Positions 30,036 to 38,713 of a stretch of 64,000 bases of DNA are shown piece by piece. Source of the DNA: Burkholderia sp. OK233 (GTDB lineage Bacteria; Pseudomonadota; Gammaproteobacteria; Burkholderiales; Burkholderiaceae). Location of the stretch: assembly GCF_900230185.1 (NCBI RefSeq), contig NZ_OCSR01000001.1, positions 434,001 through 498,000 on the forward strand, read 5' to 3'. Each line of letters opens with the position of its first letter. Within the stretch, counting starts at the first letter, position 1. A program made the translations under genes and the position numbers. The notes under the pieces are model-generated. The model saw only the letters and a list, made by a program, of their open reading frames with translations, was not told the origin of the DNA and ran no database searches.

Positions 30036-30299
30036 TCAAAACGATTCCTGCGTACGCAGCATGGCCGAGAGCGCTTCAAGCGCTGCGGTCTCGTCAGGAC
30101 CGGCGGCCAGAATGTGAAGCTGGGTGCCTGGCTTTGCCCGCAGGGACATCACCGACATGACATCCTTGGCATTGACGGATCGGCCGTTCGCCATGCAGAT
30201 GATGTCGCTCGCGAACCGGGATGCGTGAACGGCAAGCCTCGCTGACCCGTGTCCGTTCAAACCCCACGGGTCGCCCACCTGAATCAATGCTTCGACCAA
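30036..30299 (-). CDS. HPr-fold protein lacking the phosphorylatable His (copy 2)
   Basis: An 87-residue HPr-length protein. GHGSARLAVHASRFASDIIC occupies the G-L-H-A-R-P position with His15 replaced by Ser. NAKDVMSVMSLRAKPG has Asp in place of Ser46, and PDETAALEALSAML forms the last helix. It starts at TTG 30299 after GGGGAG. It shares the opening MVEALIQ-G with copy 1. The loss of both phosphosites in both copies suggests a conserved non-PTS role. Confidence 0.72.
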   Translation of the reverse strand: MVEALIQVGDPWGLNGHGSARLAVHASRFASDIICMANGRSVNAKDVMSVMSLRAKPGTQLHILAAGPDETAALEALSAMLRTQESF

Positions 30300-30351
30300 C
30301 CCACTCCCCTATGCATAAACAGTAACCCGGGCCCGCACCCCCCGGGCGCGC

Positions 30352-30798
30352 TCAGTGCATCGAACCTGCCATGACCCGGGCAAAGAAAACCCGCAGCAGC
30401 GGGTCCCACCTTTCATTCCCCAACGCGACTTCGGCCGTGTCGAGCCGCCTCATTTCCCGATCGAGGTAGACGGCGCGAAGCGACCTTGGGTGTGGCGGCC
30501 CGACAAAAAACTGGCCATCGTCGTCCAGAAGCAGAAAGGGCTTCTGCCTGTAGCGGGCCCCGAACAGGGAGGTCGCATCCAGGACATGGCGGGCGGATTC
30601 CTTCTGATAGACAAAAATGACGTTGACCCCGCATTCTTCCAGGCGGTCGCAGATATCCGAAAAACGGTAAAGCATCTGGAATCCGCGTTCGCCCGCCCTG
30701 CCCACGCCGACGACGATCAGTCCGCGACGACCCATCACGTCCCGCAGATACAGGTGCGTGTAGTCGTGGGACAGCAGCGGAACACTTGCATCAATCAC
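30352..30798 (-). CDS. thioredoxin-fold-like (redoxin-like) unknown protein (copy 1)
   Basis: A 148-residue protein. GRRGLIVVGVGRAGERGFQM and ECGVNVIFVYQKESARHVLD, then YRQKPFLLLDDDGQFF, give an alternating beta/alpha pattern like AhpC/TSA or DUF4174-type proteins, but no C-x-x-C is present. Start GTG 30798 is chosen because AGGGAGG precedes it and the paralogue at 44101 starts at the same point of the alignment. It is the first gene of a unit (redoxin-like, HPr-like, spermidine-synthase-like, winged-helix-like) 119 bp downstream of operator site 4. Function unknown. Confidence 0.6.
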   Translation of the reverse strand: MIDASVPLLSHDYTHLYLRDVMGRRGLIVVGVGRAGERGFQMLYRFSDICDRLEECGVNVIFVYQKESARHVLDATSLFGARYRQKPFLLLDDDGQFFVGPPHPRSLRAVYLDREMRRLDTAEVALGNERWDPLLRVFFARVMAGSMH

Positions 30799-30916
30799 GT
30801 CGACCTCCCTGCCGCGCGCAGGCATACACCTCGTTTCGCGCAAGCCCGGCCTGCAACGTGACCAACAAGATTCCTGCCCAAGCCTGCTATATTATTAGCA
30901 TTTCAGGATAAGTCAA

Positions 30917-30933
30917 TGATAATCGCATTATCA
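30917..30933. promoter_or_regulatory. palindromic operator TGATAAT-CGC-ATTATCA (site 4)
   Basis: A perfect 7-3-7 inverted repeat, 119 bp before the redoxin-like gene on the minus strand. It is preceded by an AT-rich stretch (TATATTATTAGCATTTCAG) likely to contain the promoter. Confidence 0.7.
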
Positions 30934-31159
30934 TGATTTGGGCGCGGCTCATTACGAAGGACGGGCCAGTCTGTTTGCAGCTTCTCCCATGCACGCACGC
31001 GTACGCCCGGAGAGCGTTTCTGCATCGAGGAGCGATCCGGCTCCTGAACGAACGGCTGCACCCTGCACTGCTGGGATCGGGGAACGGCGGCCACCGCGAA
31101 GGTGCCGATAACGCAGCTGGCACCAACCCGGAACCGGTCTCGCGGCCTGTGCCCGGCGC

Positions 31160-31930
31160 CTAACGGTCGAGTCGGTCGAGTCGATAGACCTGCTCCCGCA
31201 GGTCGTCAACCAGTGGCACGATAGCCAGCACAATCAGCACGCCCGCAAGCGGTACCGTCGAGGCATAGCCGATATGCTTGAATCCCATCGCACCGGTAAA
31301 ACCACCGACGACGAACATGGCCAGCATCGTCCCGTGCACTTTCAGCCTCGCCCGATTCGCCAGTACGAAGGGTGCACTGGGGTCGGTCCTCGCGGAATTC
31401 CAGTAAAAGAGCTTGCCCAGTTCGATGCCGATGTCCGTCACGATTCCGGTCATGTGGGTGGTACGGATTTCGGCACCGGACAGTTTGGTAATCATGGCGT
31501 TCTGCAGACCCATGATGAAGCACAGGAGCACAACGGTCGCCGGCACGAACAGCGTATCCCACAGCGCCAGATGACTACCCAGCAACCCGAAACACAGCAA
31601 CAGGACGGCCTCGATCAGCAACGGCGACGCGTACTGGCTGTGCAACCGCCGACGCCGCCCCCAGTTAACGAGCACGGCGGAACAGGCGGCGCCCAGCAGG
31701 AACGAGATCAGCGATCCGGTGCCGGCCAGAACCAGTGTGAGATCGCCCAGCGCCGCCTGGTCGGCGATCGAAGACACCACGCCGCTCATATGGGACGTGT
31801 ACTGCTTCACCGCCAGAAAGCCGCCGGCGTTAGTGGCGCCCGCCACGAACGTGAGCGAAAAACCAAGTTGCCTGTCTGCCTCGGTGCTCCGGTTCTTCCC
31901 GGTCAGGCTCCGGAAATAGTGTGCTGGCAT
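31160..31930 (-). CDS. DUF1275 (YoaK-like) membrane protein
   Basis: A 256-residue protein with about six hydrophobic helices. It shows the family landmarks FVAGATNAGGFLAVKQYTSH near residue 28-47 and MTGIVTDIGIELGK near 155-168, with the sequence GLQNAM between them. The start at 31930 has GGAG upstream; longer starts are random. DUF1275 proteins are inner-membrane proteins of unknown function, some with links to sugar or stress genes. Operator site 5 lies about 190 bp upstream, shared with the divergent CZB/Ehr operon. Confidence 0.85.
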   Translation of the reverse strand: MPAHYFRSLTGKNRSTEADRQLGFSLTFVAGATNAGGFLAVKQYTSHMSGVVSSIADQAALGDLTLVLAGTGSLISFLLGAACSAVLVNWGRRRRLHSQYASPLLIEAVLLLCFGLLGSHLALWDTLFVPATVVLLCFIMGLQNAMITKLSGAEIRTTHMTGIVTDIGIELGKLFYWNSARTDPSAPFVLANRARLKVHGTMLAMFVVGGFTGAMGFKHIGYASTVPLAGVLIVLAIVPLVDDLREQVYRLDRLDR

Positions 31931-32120
31931 CGGGTAATGGCTCCGGGTTCGCGTGGTCAGACCATGCGCCGACAAAACAACGCACGGGCACAGCAGATGG
32001 CCTTTCAGATCCGGCCTCGGTTGATAGACATGTCCCCGGCGCCCCGAACAAGGCCGGCAAGTTCGTTGTGCGTCTCGCTGGATCATCCCCTGTGGAATCG
32101 GATCAATAAAGCTGCTAGGA

Positions 32121-32137
32121 TGATAACGCAATTATCA
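32121..32137. promoter_or_regulatory. palindromic operator TGATAAC-GCA-ATTATCA (site 5)
   Basis: A 7-3-7 palindrome in the divergent region, 184 bp before the CZB gene (+) and 191 bp before the DUF1275 gene (-). It probably controls the CZB / spermidine-synthase-like / Ehr complex operon. Confidence 0.68.
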
Positions 32138-32320
32138 TTAACTGCTAACTTGATGCCCCTGGTTAACGTGCACTCCGAGGGGATAGTGATGCCAGGAGAT
32201 GTTGCGGATGGGTCCCCAGCGGCAACGATGCAGACTCGGCACGCGGTTGATTGCGAGACGACAAAAACAGGCGACCAACAGGCTACCTGGTGCCGCGTGT
32301 GACGTATTGGGAGAAGTGCC

Positions 32321-32716
32321 ATGCTGTTTGACGATACGCTTGAAGAACACCGGATGGCGGGCGTCTCGTTGCGGTGCGGGATGCACCAGCGCGTGCAGCT
32401 CATTACATGCGCTTTCGCCAACGAGCGCAGCTGCGCACTCGGTCGCTGGCTTCATGAAGAGGGCACGCGCTGCGATGAGTTTCCGGAACTCCAGCAGTTA
32501 AGGATGGCGCATGCAAGTTTTCATACGATCACCCTGGTGATCGCGATTTCCATCACACAAGGGCGTCTCGCCGAAGCGGCCGTCATGCTCGAGCCTGATG
32601 CCCTGTTCGAAAACGCGATACGCATGCTCATACACGCGGTGTCGCGTTTCGAAAAACGCTCGGGTGTAGGTGCGGCACCCGCATCCACGCCCGCACCGTT
32701 CGGGCTGATACATTAA
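32321..32716 (+). CDS. stand-alone CZB (chemoreceptor zinc-binding) domain protein
   Basis: A 131-residue helical protein carrying the CZB pattern. His22 is followed by the signature Cys38-A-L-G-R-W-L-H and His64/His68 in MAHASFHTITLVI, the 3His/1Cys zinc site of this domain. In chemoreceptors and diguanylate cyclases CZB senses zinc or oxidants such as HOCl through the Cys-Zn centre. Here it has no output domain and is the first gene before a spermidine-synthase-like gene and the Ehr complex, so it may be a cytoplasmic sensor or zinc-binding adaptor. The C-terminal 20 residues are Ala/Pro-rich. Confidence 0.75.
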   Translation: MLFDDTLEEHRMAGVSLRCGMHQRVQLITCAFANERSCALGRWLHEEGTRCDEFPELQQLRMAHASFHTITLVIAISITQGRLAEAAVMLEPDALFENAIRMLIHAVSRFEKRSGVGAAPASTPAPFGLIH

Positions 32717-32793
32717 GGTCGCCGTGACGACCCAGTCGTTGCATAACGCAGGTTCGCGGCACCTGATCTGCGCAGTTTCAGGAGAACAATGAA

Positions 32794-33621
32794 TTGTCGG
32801 CCGATCACAATCAGTTCAGACGTGCCCTGGCGGAGCGATGGGGCAAGACTTTCGGGGAGCCCGTGATACACGAGGGCCTGCGCACGCGGTCGCTGTGTTT
32901 CGACGCTCTCGGCATACAAAGCTCGATGCGCAAGAGTGCTCCGCTTGAGCTCGACCTGCCGTACACGCGGGCCATGATGTCGTTCCAGCTCTTTCGCCCC
33001 GATCCCAAAGACATTTTGATCGTGGGTCTGGGCGGAGGATCGCTGTCCAAATATTGCTTTCACAAGTTTCCGTCGGCACGGGTGACCACGGTCGAAATCG
33101 ACGTGAGAGTAATCGCGCTACGCGAATGGTTTGTCATCCCGCCCGATTCGGAACGGTTCCAGATCGTGCACGCCGACGCGGCCGAATATCTCGCGGACAG
33201 GGCCGGCGTCGCAGACGTGATCCTGCTCGACGGCTTCGATGCGTTCGGGTTGCCTGCCAGCCTGTCGAGCCAGTCCTTCTACGACGCCTGCCATGCCGCG
33301 CTGCGTGACGAAGGTGTGCTGGTGGCCAACCTGCTGAACAGCGACCCGCGACTCGCCACTCACCTCGACCGGATACGCCGCGCGTGCGATGGAAAACTGT
33401 TCCACACCATGGCGCGAGGCGAAGGCAACACAATTGCCATCGGGGTCAAACAGGGCGCCGTCCCTGGATGGCTTGACCTCTATGCCCGCGCGGAAGCCAT
33501 CACGAAATCGATGGGGCTCGACCTGTACCGGTATGTCAAAAAAATGGAACGTCATCACCGGGCAGAGCCCGTTCCGGGATACCCTTCGTCCAACACACTG
33601 ACCGTCGAACAGGACGTCTGA
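32794..33621 (+). CDS. spermidine-synthase-like protein (copy 3), first gene before the Ehr genes
   Basis: A 275-residue family member with LPYTRAMMSFQLFRPD, IVGLGGGSLSKYCFHKF, VTTVEIDVRVIALREWF and DVILLDGFDAFGLP. It is the most divergent of the four copies (SFQLFRP for GFLLLQP). The frame opens at TTG 32794 after AGGAG; an ATG four bases earlier is out of frame. It ends 20 bp before the hyfB-like gene, so the two are almost certainly co-transcribed. A link between this SAM-binding protein and the membrane complex is inferred from position only. Confidence 0.8.
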   Translation: MSADHNQFRRALAERWGKTFGEPVIHEGLRTRSLCFDALGIQSSMRKSAPLELDLPYTRAMMSFQLFRPDPKDILIVGLGGGSLSKYCFHKFPSARVTTVEIDVRVIALREWFVIPPDSERFQIVHADAAEYLADRAGVADVILLDGFDAFGLPASLSSQSFYDACHAALRDEGVLVANLLNSDPRLATHLDRIRRACDGKLFHTMARGEGNTIAIGVKQGAVPGWLDLYARAEAITKSMGLDLYRYVKKMERHHRAEPVPGYPSSNTLTVEQDV

Positions 33622-33641
33622 CGGCACCGGAGACAACGCCG

Positions 33642-35651
33642 ATGGAACATCTGCTGGTCATCCATTACGTGCTGCTGGTGGTCGCCGGCTGGTTGGCCGT
33701 CGGGGTTCTGGGACTCGCGAACCTGCACCGCACACGCGTGGTGGCGCATGGCCTGTTTCCACTGGGCGCCGTATTCGGTCTGCTTCTGTGCGGACTCGGC
33801 CTGGCGGGTGTTTTCTCAAGCCCCCAGGAAGCCGTCCTGCCGCTCGGGCTGCCGGACCTGCCGTTTCATCTGAGACTCGACGGCCTGTCGGCGTATTTCC
33901 TCACTGTACTCGGCGCGGTGAGCACGGGCGTAAGCGCGTTCTCCGCCGGCTATTTCCGCAAGGGCGAGGGCACGCCACCCGGATTGCTGTGCTTCGAATA
34001 TCACGTGTGCCTCGCGAGCATGGCCGTGCTGCTGCTGGCGGACGATGCATATTGCTTCATGGTTGCGTGGGAGACGATGACACTGTCGGCCACCTTCCTG
34101 GTGATGACCAATCACCGCTTCGCGGAGATCCGCCGGGCAGCCTGGCTCTACTTCCTGATCTCCCACGTCGGCGCGCTGGCGCTCCTGCTGTGTTTCGGCC
34201 TGTTGCAGGCCAATACCGGCGACTATACGTTCGCCAACATGCGTCAGCAGCATCTGGACGTGTTCTGGGCGTCCTTCGCGTTTCTGCTGGCGCTGTTCGG
34301 CTTCGGCACGAAGGCAGGCATTTTCCCACTGCATGTCTGGCTTCCCGAGGCCCATCCGGCAGCGCCGTCACCGGTGTCAGCCCTCATGAGCGGCTTCGTC
34401 CTGAAAGCGGGCCTGTACGGCGTGCTGCGCACGGTGTTCGACCTGCTGCACGTGCAAATCGCATGGTGGGGCGTGCTCATGCTGATGCTCGGGCTCTTCA
34501 CCGCCCTGTTCGGGGTCGTGTTCAGCGCCATCCAGACGGACATGAAGCGGCTGCTTGCGTACTCGTCGATCGACAACATCGGGCTGATGTTCGTGAGCAT
34601 GGGGCTGGCCATCCTGTTTCGCGCGTACGGGATGAATGCGCTGGCCGCCTTGTCGTTGACGGCCCTGCTCTACCAGATCGCCAGCCACGCTACCTTCAAG
34701 AGCCTGCTGTTTCTCGGGACGGGTTCCGTACTCCACGCCACCGGCGAACGCAATCTCGGGCGTCTGGGCGGTCTGATCCGTTTCATGCCGTGGACGGCGT
34801 GGGCCGCTCTCGTGGGCGCGTTTGCCAGTGCGGGCCTGCCGCCGTTGAGCGGCTTCGTCTCCGAATGGCTGCTGCTGCAGAGCTTTCTGTTCACACCCGG
34901 CCTGCCTGACCCGTTCCTGAACATGGTGGTGCCGCTCGTCGCTGCGCTGATCGCTCTCGTGGCCGCGCTCGCCGGCTACACGATGGTCAAGTTCTTCGGC
35001 ATCATCTTTCTCGGTCAGCCTCGCGAGGCGAAGTTACGCGAGGCACGGGATGCAAGTCCGTGGGAGCGCGTCGGCTTCGTGTGGCTCGCAGCGATATGCG
35101 TGCTGCTCGGGCTGTTGCCGGTGCAGTTCGTGGTCGTTCTGGATCGCGTCACGCAGATGCTGGTTGGCGCGGGCATCGGACCCACCGTCGCGCGGAACGG
35201 CTGGCTGCTGCTCGCGCCCACCAGTGTAGGCCGTGCCAGCTACATGCCGCTGGTTTTCCTGCTGTTCTTCTTTGCCTGCTGCGGGCTCGCGTGGGTGCTG
35301 GTACGCCGTTTTTACCATGGGCGCCTGCGGCGGGCGGCCCCCTGGGCCTGCGGCTTTCCGTTCGTGAATGCGCGCATGCAGGACACGGCAGAAGGGTTCG
35401 GGCAGCCGATCCGTGAGATCTTCACCCCGCTGTTCAGGATCGAACGGCAACTACCCTCCCCGTTCGACAAACAGCCCGTGTATAGCGTCATCGTGACCGA
35501 TCGCGCATGGGCCCTGATTTATGAGCCGATCGAGCGGCTGGTCAGGCGCGTCGCGGCATTGGCCGGCTTGCTCCAGACAGGTCGCATCGCCGTCTATCTG
35601 ATGCACAGCTTTCTCGTGCTGATCGTGCTGCTGATGCTGGTCAGACGATGA
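33642..35651 (+). CDS. hyfB: HyfB/NuoL-like proton-translocating antiporter subunit
   Basis: A 669-residue membrane protein of the complex I/Mrp antiporter superfamily with about 16 helices. The core shows the Lys/Glu-containing helices and FGTKAGIFPLHVWLPEAHPA, SPVSALMSGFVLKAGLYG and LLAYSSIDNIGLMFVSMG. The long C-terminal part carries a cytoplasmic segment and a last helix, as in HyfB/HycC. It is the first subunit of a six-gene complex; overlapping stops and starts (ATGA) join it to the next gene. It would pump H+ or Na+, driven by the peripheral arm. Confidence 0.9.
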   Translation: MEHLLVIHYVLLVVAGWLAVGVLGLANLHRTRVVAHGLFPLGAVFGLLLCGLGLAGVFSSPQEAVLPLGLPDLPFHLRLDGLSAYFLTVLGAVSTGVSAFSAGYFRKGEGTPPGLLCFEYHVCLASMAVLLLADDAYCFMVAWETMTLSATFLVMTNHRFAEIRRAAWLYFLISHVGALALLLCFGLLQANTGDYTFANMRQQHLDVFWASFAFLLALFGFGTKAGIFPLHVWLPEAHPAAPSPVSALMSGFVLKAGLYGVLRTVFDLLHVQIAWWGVLMLMLGLFTALFGVVFSAIQTDMKRLLAYSSIDNIGLMFVSMGLAILFRAYGMNALAALSLTALLYQIASHATFKSLLFLGTGSVLHATGERNLGRLGGLIRFMPWTAWAALVGAFASAGLPPLSGFVSEWLLLQSFLFTPGLPDPFLNMVVPLVAALIALVAALAGYTMVKFFGIIFLGQPREAKLREARDASPWERVGFVWLAAICVLLGLLPVQFVVVLDRVTQMLVGAGIGPTVARNGWLLLAPTSVGRASYMPLVFLLFFFACCGLAWVLVRRFYHGRLRRAAPWACGFPFVNARMQDTAEGFGQPIREIFTPLFRIERQLPSPFDKQPVYSVIVTDRAWALIYEPIERLVRRVAALAGLLQTGRIAVYLMHSFLVLIVLLMLVRR

Positions 35652-36598
35652 TTACGCTCTCCGGATTGCTCTCCCAGGGGCTGGAGATCCTGCTCGCACT
35701 AGCGGCGGCTCCCCTGCTGACAGGGTGGGTCAATATGTGCCGCGCCCGCTTGCAGAACCGCCGGGCGCCGAGCATCTGGCAGCCTTACCGGATGCTTCAC
35801 AAGCTGTTCAACAAGGAGTCGGTCGTTGCCGACCACGCCAGCCCGATCTTCCGCGGCGCGCCGTATGTCGTCTGGGCATGCATGACGCTCGCCTGCGCGA
35901 TCGTGCCAACGCTTTCGACCGATCTGCCGCTCTCGCCGGCCGCGGACGCGATTGCTCTGGTGGGCCTTTTCGCGCTGGCTCGGGTGGCAATCTCGCTGGC
36001 CGCGATGGACATCGGCACCGCGTTCGGCACGCTCGGCGCGCGCCGCGAGATGCTGGTGGGCTTCCTCGCGGAGCCTGCCTTGCTGATGGTGCTGTTTTCG
36101 GCATCGCTGATCACGCAGTCCACCCTGCTGACCAGCATCGTCTCCACGCTCAGTCATCGCGAGCTGGCAATCTATCCGAGCCTCGCGTTCGCAGGGATCG
36201 CTTTCACGATGGTGTCGCTCGCCGAAAACGCGCGCCTGCCGGTCGACAACCCGACCACGCACCTCGAACTCACGATGATCCACGAGGCGCTGATCCTCGA
36301 ATATTCCGGCCGGCATCTCGCACTGATGGAATGGGCCGCGAGCCTCAAACTGTTCGCGTACTCCTGCATCGGCCTCGCATTGTTCATCCCGTGGGGCATC
36401 GCCGAGGCCGGCAATCCGACAGCGCTCCTACTCGCGATACCCGCGCTGTTCGTCAAGTTATTCATAGGTGGCGCGGCGCTTGCGGTCGTCGAGACGACCA
36501 ACGCGAAGATGCGCATTTTCCGAGTGCCGGAGTTCCTCGCGACAGCGTTTCTGCTGGCCGTCATCGGCATGCTGGTTCACTTTCTGCTGGGGGCGTGA
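35648..36598 (+). CDS. hyfC: HyfC/HycD/NuoH-like membrane subunit
   Basis: A 316-residue protein of the NuoH/HycD family, which links the peripheral arm to the membrane arm. It has about eight helices, RLPVDNPTTHLELTMIHEA (199-217) with the conserved acidic loop, and LEYSGRHLALMEWAASLKLF. Start and stop overlap both neighbours by 4 and 1 bases. All expected features of the family are present. Confidence 0.9.
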   Translation: MITLSGLLSQGLEILLALAAAPLLTGWVNMCRARLQNRRAPSIWQPYRMLHKLFNKESVVADHASPIFRGAPYVVWACMTLACAIVPTLSTDLPLSPAADAIALVGLFALARVAISLAAMDIGTAFGTLGARREMLVGFLAEPALLMVLFSASLITQSTLLTSIVSTLSHRELAIYPSLAFAGIAFTMVSLAENARLPVDNPTTHLELTMIHEALILEYSGRHLALMEWAASLKLFAYSCIGLALFIPWGIAEAGNPTALLLAIPALFVKLFIGGAALAVVETTNAKMRIFRVPEFLATAFLLAVIGMLVHFLLGA

Positions 36599-37257
36599 TG
36601 CACGGATTCGCCACGCAGATCATCAACTTTCTGGCCGCCATCCTGCTGCTATTGTCATTCGCGATGCTCAGCCAGCGCCGGATCCTGTCGCTGATCCACC
36701 TCTATACGCTGCAGGGCCTGACACTCGTGTCAGCCAATGTGGTCCTGGGATACGTCACCGCCGACGTACACCTCTACATCTCCGCCGCACTGACCCTGGT
36801 ACTCAAGGTCGGCCTGATTCCGTGGATACTTTACAGACTCGTGCAGCGGCTCAACGTCAAGACCGACGTCGAACCTCTCCTCAATATTCCCGCCACGTTG
36901 CTGATCGGCATCGTGCTCGTGATCATCGCATTCAATGTCGCATCGCCGATCAGCCAGCTCGCCTCGTCGGTCGCGCGCGGCACACTCGGCATCGCACTCG
37001 CCTGCGTGCTGCTGTCGTTCATGATGATGATCACGCGCGCGAAGGCGATCCCCCAGGTGATCGGCTTCCTGTCGATGGAGAACGGTCTGTTCTTTGCCGC
37101 CGCCGCGGCGACGAACGGCATGCCGATGATCGTCGAACTCGGCATCGGGCTCGATGTGCTGGTGGGCATCCTGATCCTCGGCGTGTTCATGTTCCAGATC
37201 CGCGAGCAGTTCGACAGTCTGGACATTCATCACCTGGAAAAACTTAAGGATGACTGA
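36598..37257 (+). CDS. hyfE: HyfE-like membrane subunit
   Basis: A 219-residue hydrophobic protein. The N-terminal three helices resemble NuoK (LLSFAMLSQRRILSLIHLYT, YISAALTLVLKVGLIPWILY), and the C-terminal part (GFLSMENGLFFAAAA, IVELGIGLDVLVGILILGVF) is typical of HyfE. The ATG overlaps the hyfC stop (TGATG), and its own stop overlaps the hyfF start by 8 bases. Confidence 0.88.
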   Translation: MHGFATQIINFLAAILLLLSFAMLSQRRILSLIHLYTLQGLTLVSANVVLGYVTADVHLYISAALTLVLKVGLIPWILYRLVQRLNVKTDVEPLLNIPATLLIGIVLVIIAFNVASPISQLASSVARGTLGIALACVLLSFMMMITRAKAIPQVIGFLSMENGLFFAAAAATNGMPMIVELGIGLDVLVGILILGVFMFQIREQFDSLDIHHLEKLKDD

Positions 37258-38710
37258 AGCCTGGGTACTGCTGCTGGTTTTCGCGATCCCGCTCTTCGCA
37301 GGCGCAAGTCTGGCGCTCGTGGGACAACACCATGTCGCGGCGGAACTCAACGTCGGGTTCAGTTTCCTGACCTTTGTCGCCGCCACGCTGCTCGCCGTGC
37401 AAACCGTGGCGCACGGGCCCGCGTTCGCGCTGGGCAAGCTCTTCTTCGTCGATCCGCTCAATGTGTTCCTCGTCGCGCTCACGGCCTTCGTCGGCTGGAC
37501 CACGTCGATCTTTTCGAGGCCGTATATGCGCATCGAGCGTGACCGCGGCAAGATGACCGGCCCTCGCATGCGCCTTTACCACAGCATGTACCAGCTGTTC
37601 ATCTTTGCGATGCTGCTCGCGCTGCTCACCAACAACATGGGCATCCTGTGGGTCGCCATGGAAGCGGCCACGCTCGCGACGGTATTGCTGGTGAGCGTCT
37701 ATCGCACCGCGGCGAGCCTCGAAGCCGCGTGGAAGTACTTCATCCTGTGCGGCGTCGGCATCGCGCAGGCGCTGTTCGGCACGATCCTGCTCTATCTCGC
37801 CGCGAGCCGGCAGTTGGGCGGCGGCGACGCGCTGCTCTGGACCAGCCTGAACGCGGTCAAAGGAAATCTCGACCCGACCATCATCTCGCTCGCGTTCGTG
37901 TTCCTGCTGATCGGCTATGGCACCAAGGTCGGCCTCGTGCCCATGCACAACTGGCTACCCGATGCACATGCCGAGGGTCCTACGCCGATTTCAGCCGTGC
38001 TGTCCGGCCTGCTGCTCAACGTCGCGCTCTATGCGGTGCTGCGCTGCAAGGTGCTGGCCGATGGTGCACTCCGGAACGGTCTGCCAGGACACCTGCTGGT
38101 CGGCTTCGGGCTGGTCTCGGTGCTGATCGCGACCTTTTCGCTATTCCGGCAGAAAGACGTCAAGCGGCTCTTTTCGTATTCGTCGATCGAGCACATGGGT
38201 CTGATGACGTTTGCCTTCGGGCTCGGCGGCCCGATTGCGACCTTTGCGGGACTGCTGCACATGACGGTGCATTCGCTGGTGAAATCCGCGATCTTCTTTA
38301 CCGTCGGGCACGCGGCGCAAAAGGCCGGCACCCAGGCGATTGACGACATCCGCGGCCTGTTACGCGTGAGCCCAACCGTTGGGTGGGGCATGATGCTCGG
38401 CGCGCTCGCGATTCTGGGCATGCCGCCGTTCGGTGTCTTCGCGAGCGAGTTCCTGATCCTGACCACCGCGATGAGCAAGCTGCCGTGGGCCACGCCCTTC
38501 CTGCTGCTCGCGCTTGCTGTGGCGTTCGCGGCCATCTTCGTGCGCGTGCAGGGCATGGTGTTCGGCGACACGACGGCCAAAGTTCTCGAACACCCGCCGG
38601 CGTTGCTGCCCGTGTTCGTCCATCTCGGCCTCGGTTTGATGCTGGGACTCTACATTCCGCCCTATCTTGCAACGTGGTATCGGCAGGCGGCGGCCATGAT
38701 CGCGGGGTGA
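37250..38710 (+). CDS. hyfF: HyfF/NuoN-like antiporter subunit
   Basis: A 486-residue antiporter-like protein with about 14 helices. It contains YGTKVGLVPMHNWLPDAHAE, GPTPISAVLSGLLLN, LFSYSSIEHMGLMTFAFG, and the helix with HSLVKSAIFFTVGHAAQKAG. These are the proton-path Lys/His residues of this superfamily. It is the second antiporter unit of the complex; a HyfD-like third one is absent. Confidence 0.9.
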   Translation: MTEAWVLLLVFAIPLFAGASLALVGQHHVAAELNVGFSFLTFVAATLLAVQTVAHGPAFALGKLFFVDPLNVFLVALTAFVGWTTSIFSRPYMRIERDRGKMTGPRMRLYHSMYQLFIFAMLLALLTNNMGILWVAMEAATLATVLLVSVYRTAASLEAAWKYFILCGVGIAQALFGTILLYLAASRQLGGGDALLWTSLNAVKGNLDPTIISLAFVFLLIGYGTKVGLVPMHNWLPDAHAEGPTPISAVLSGLLLNVALYAVLRCKVLADGALRNGLPGHLLVGFGLVSVLIATFSLFRQKDVKRLFSYSSIEHMGLMTFAFGLGGPIATFAGLLHMTVHSLVKSAIFFTVGHAAQKAGTQAIDDIRGLLRVSPTVGWGMMLGALAILGMPPFGVFASEFLILTTAMSKLPWATPFLLLALAVAFAAIFVRVQGMVFGDTTAKVLEHPPALLPVFVHLGLGLMLGLYIPPYLATWYRQAAAMIAG

Positions 38711-38713
38711 CAC

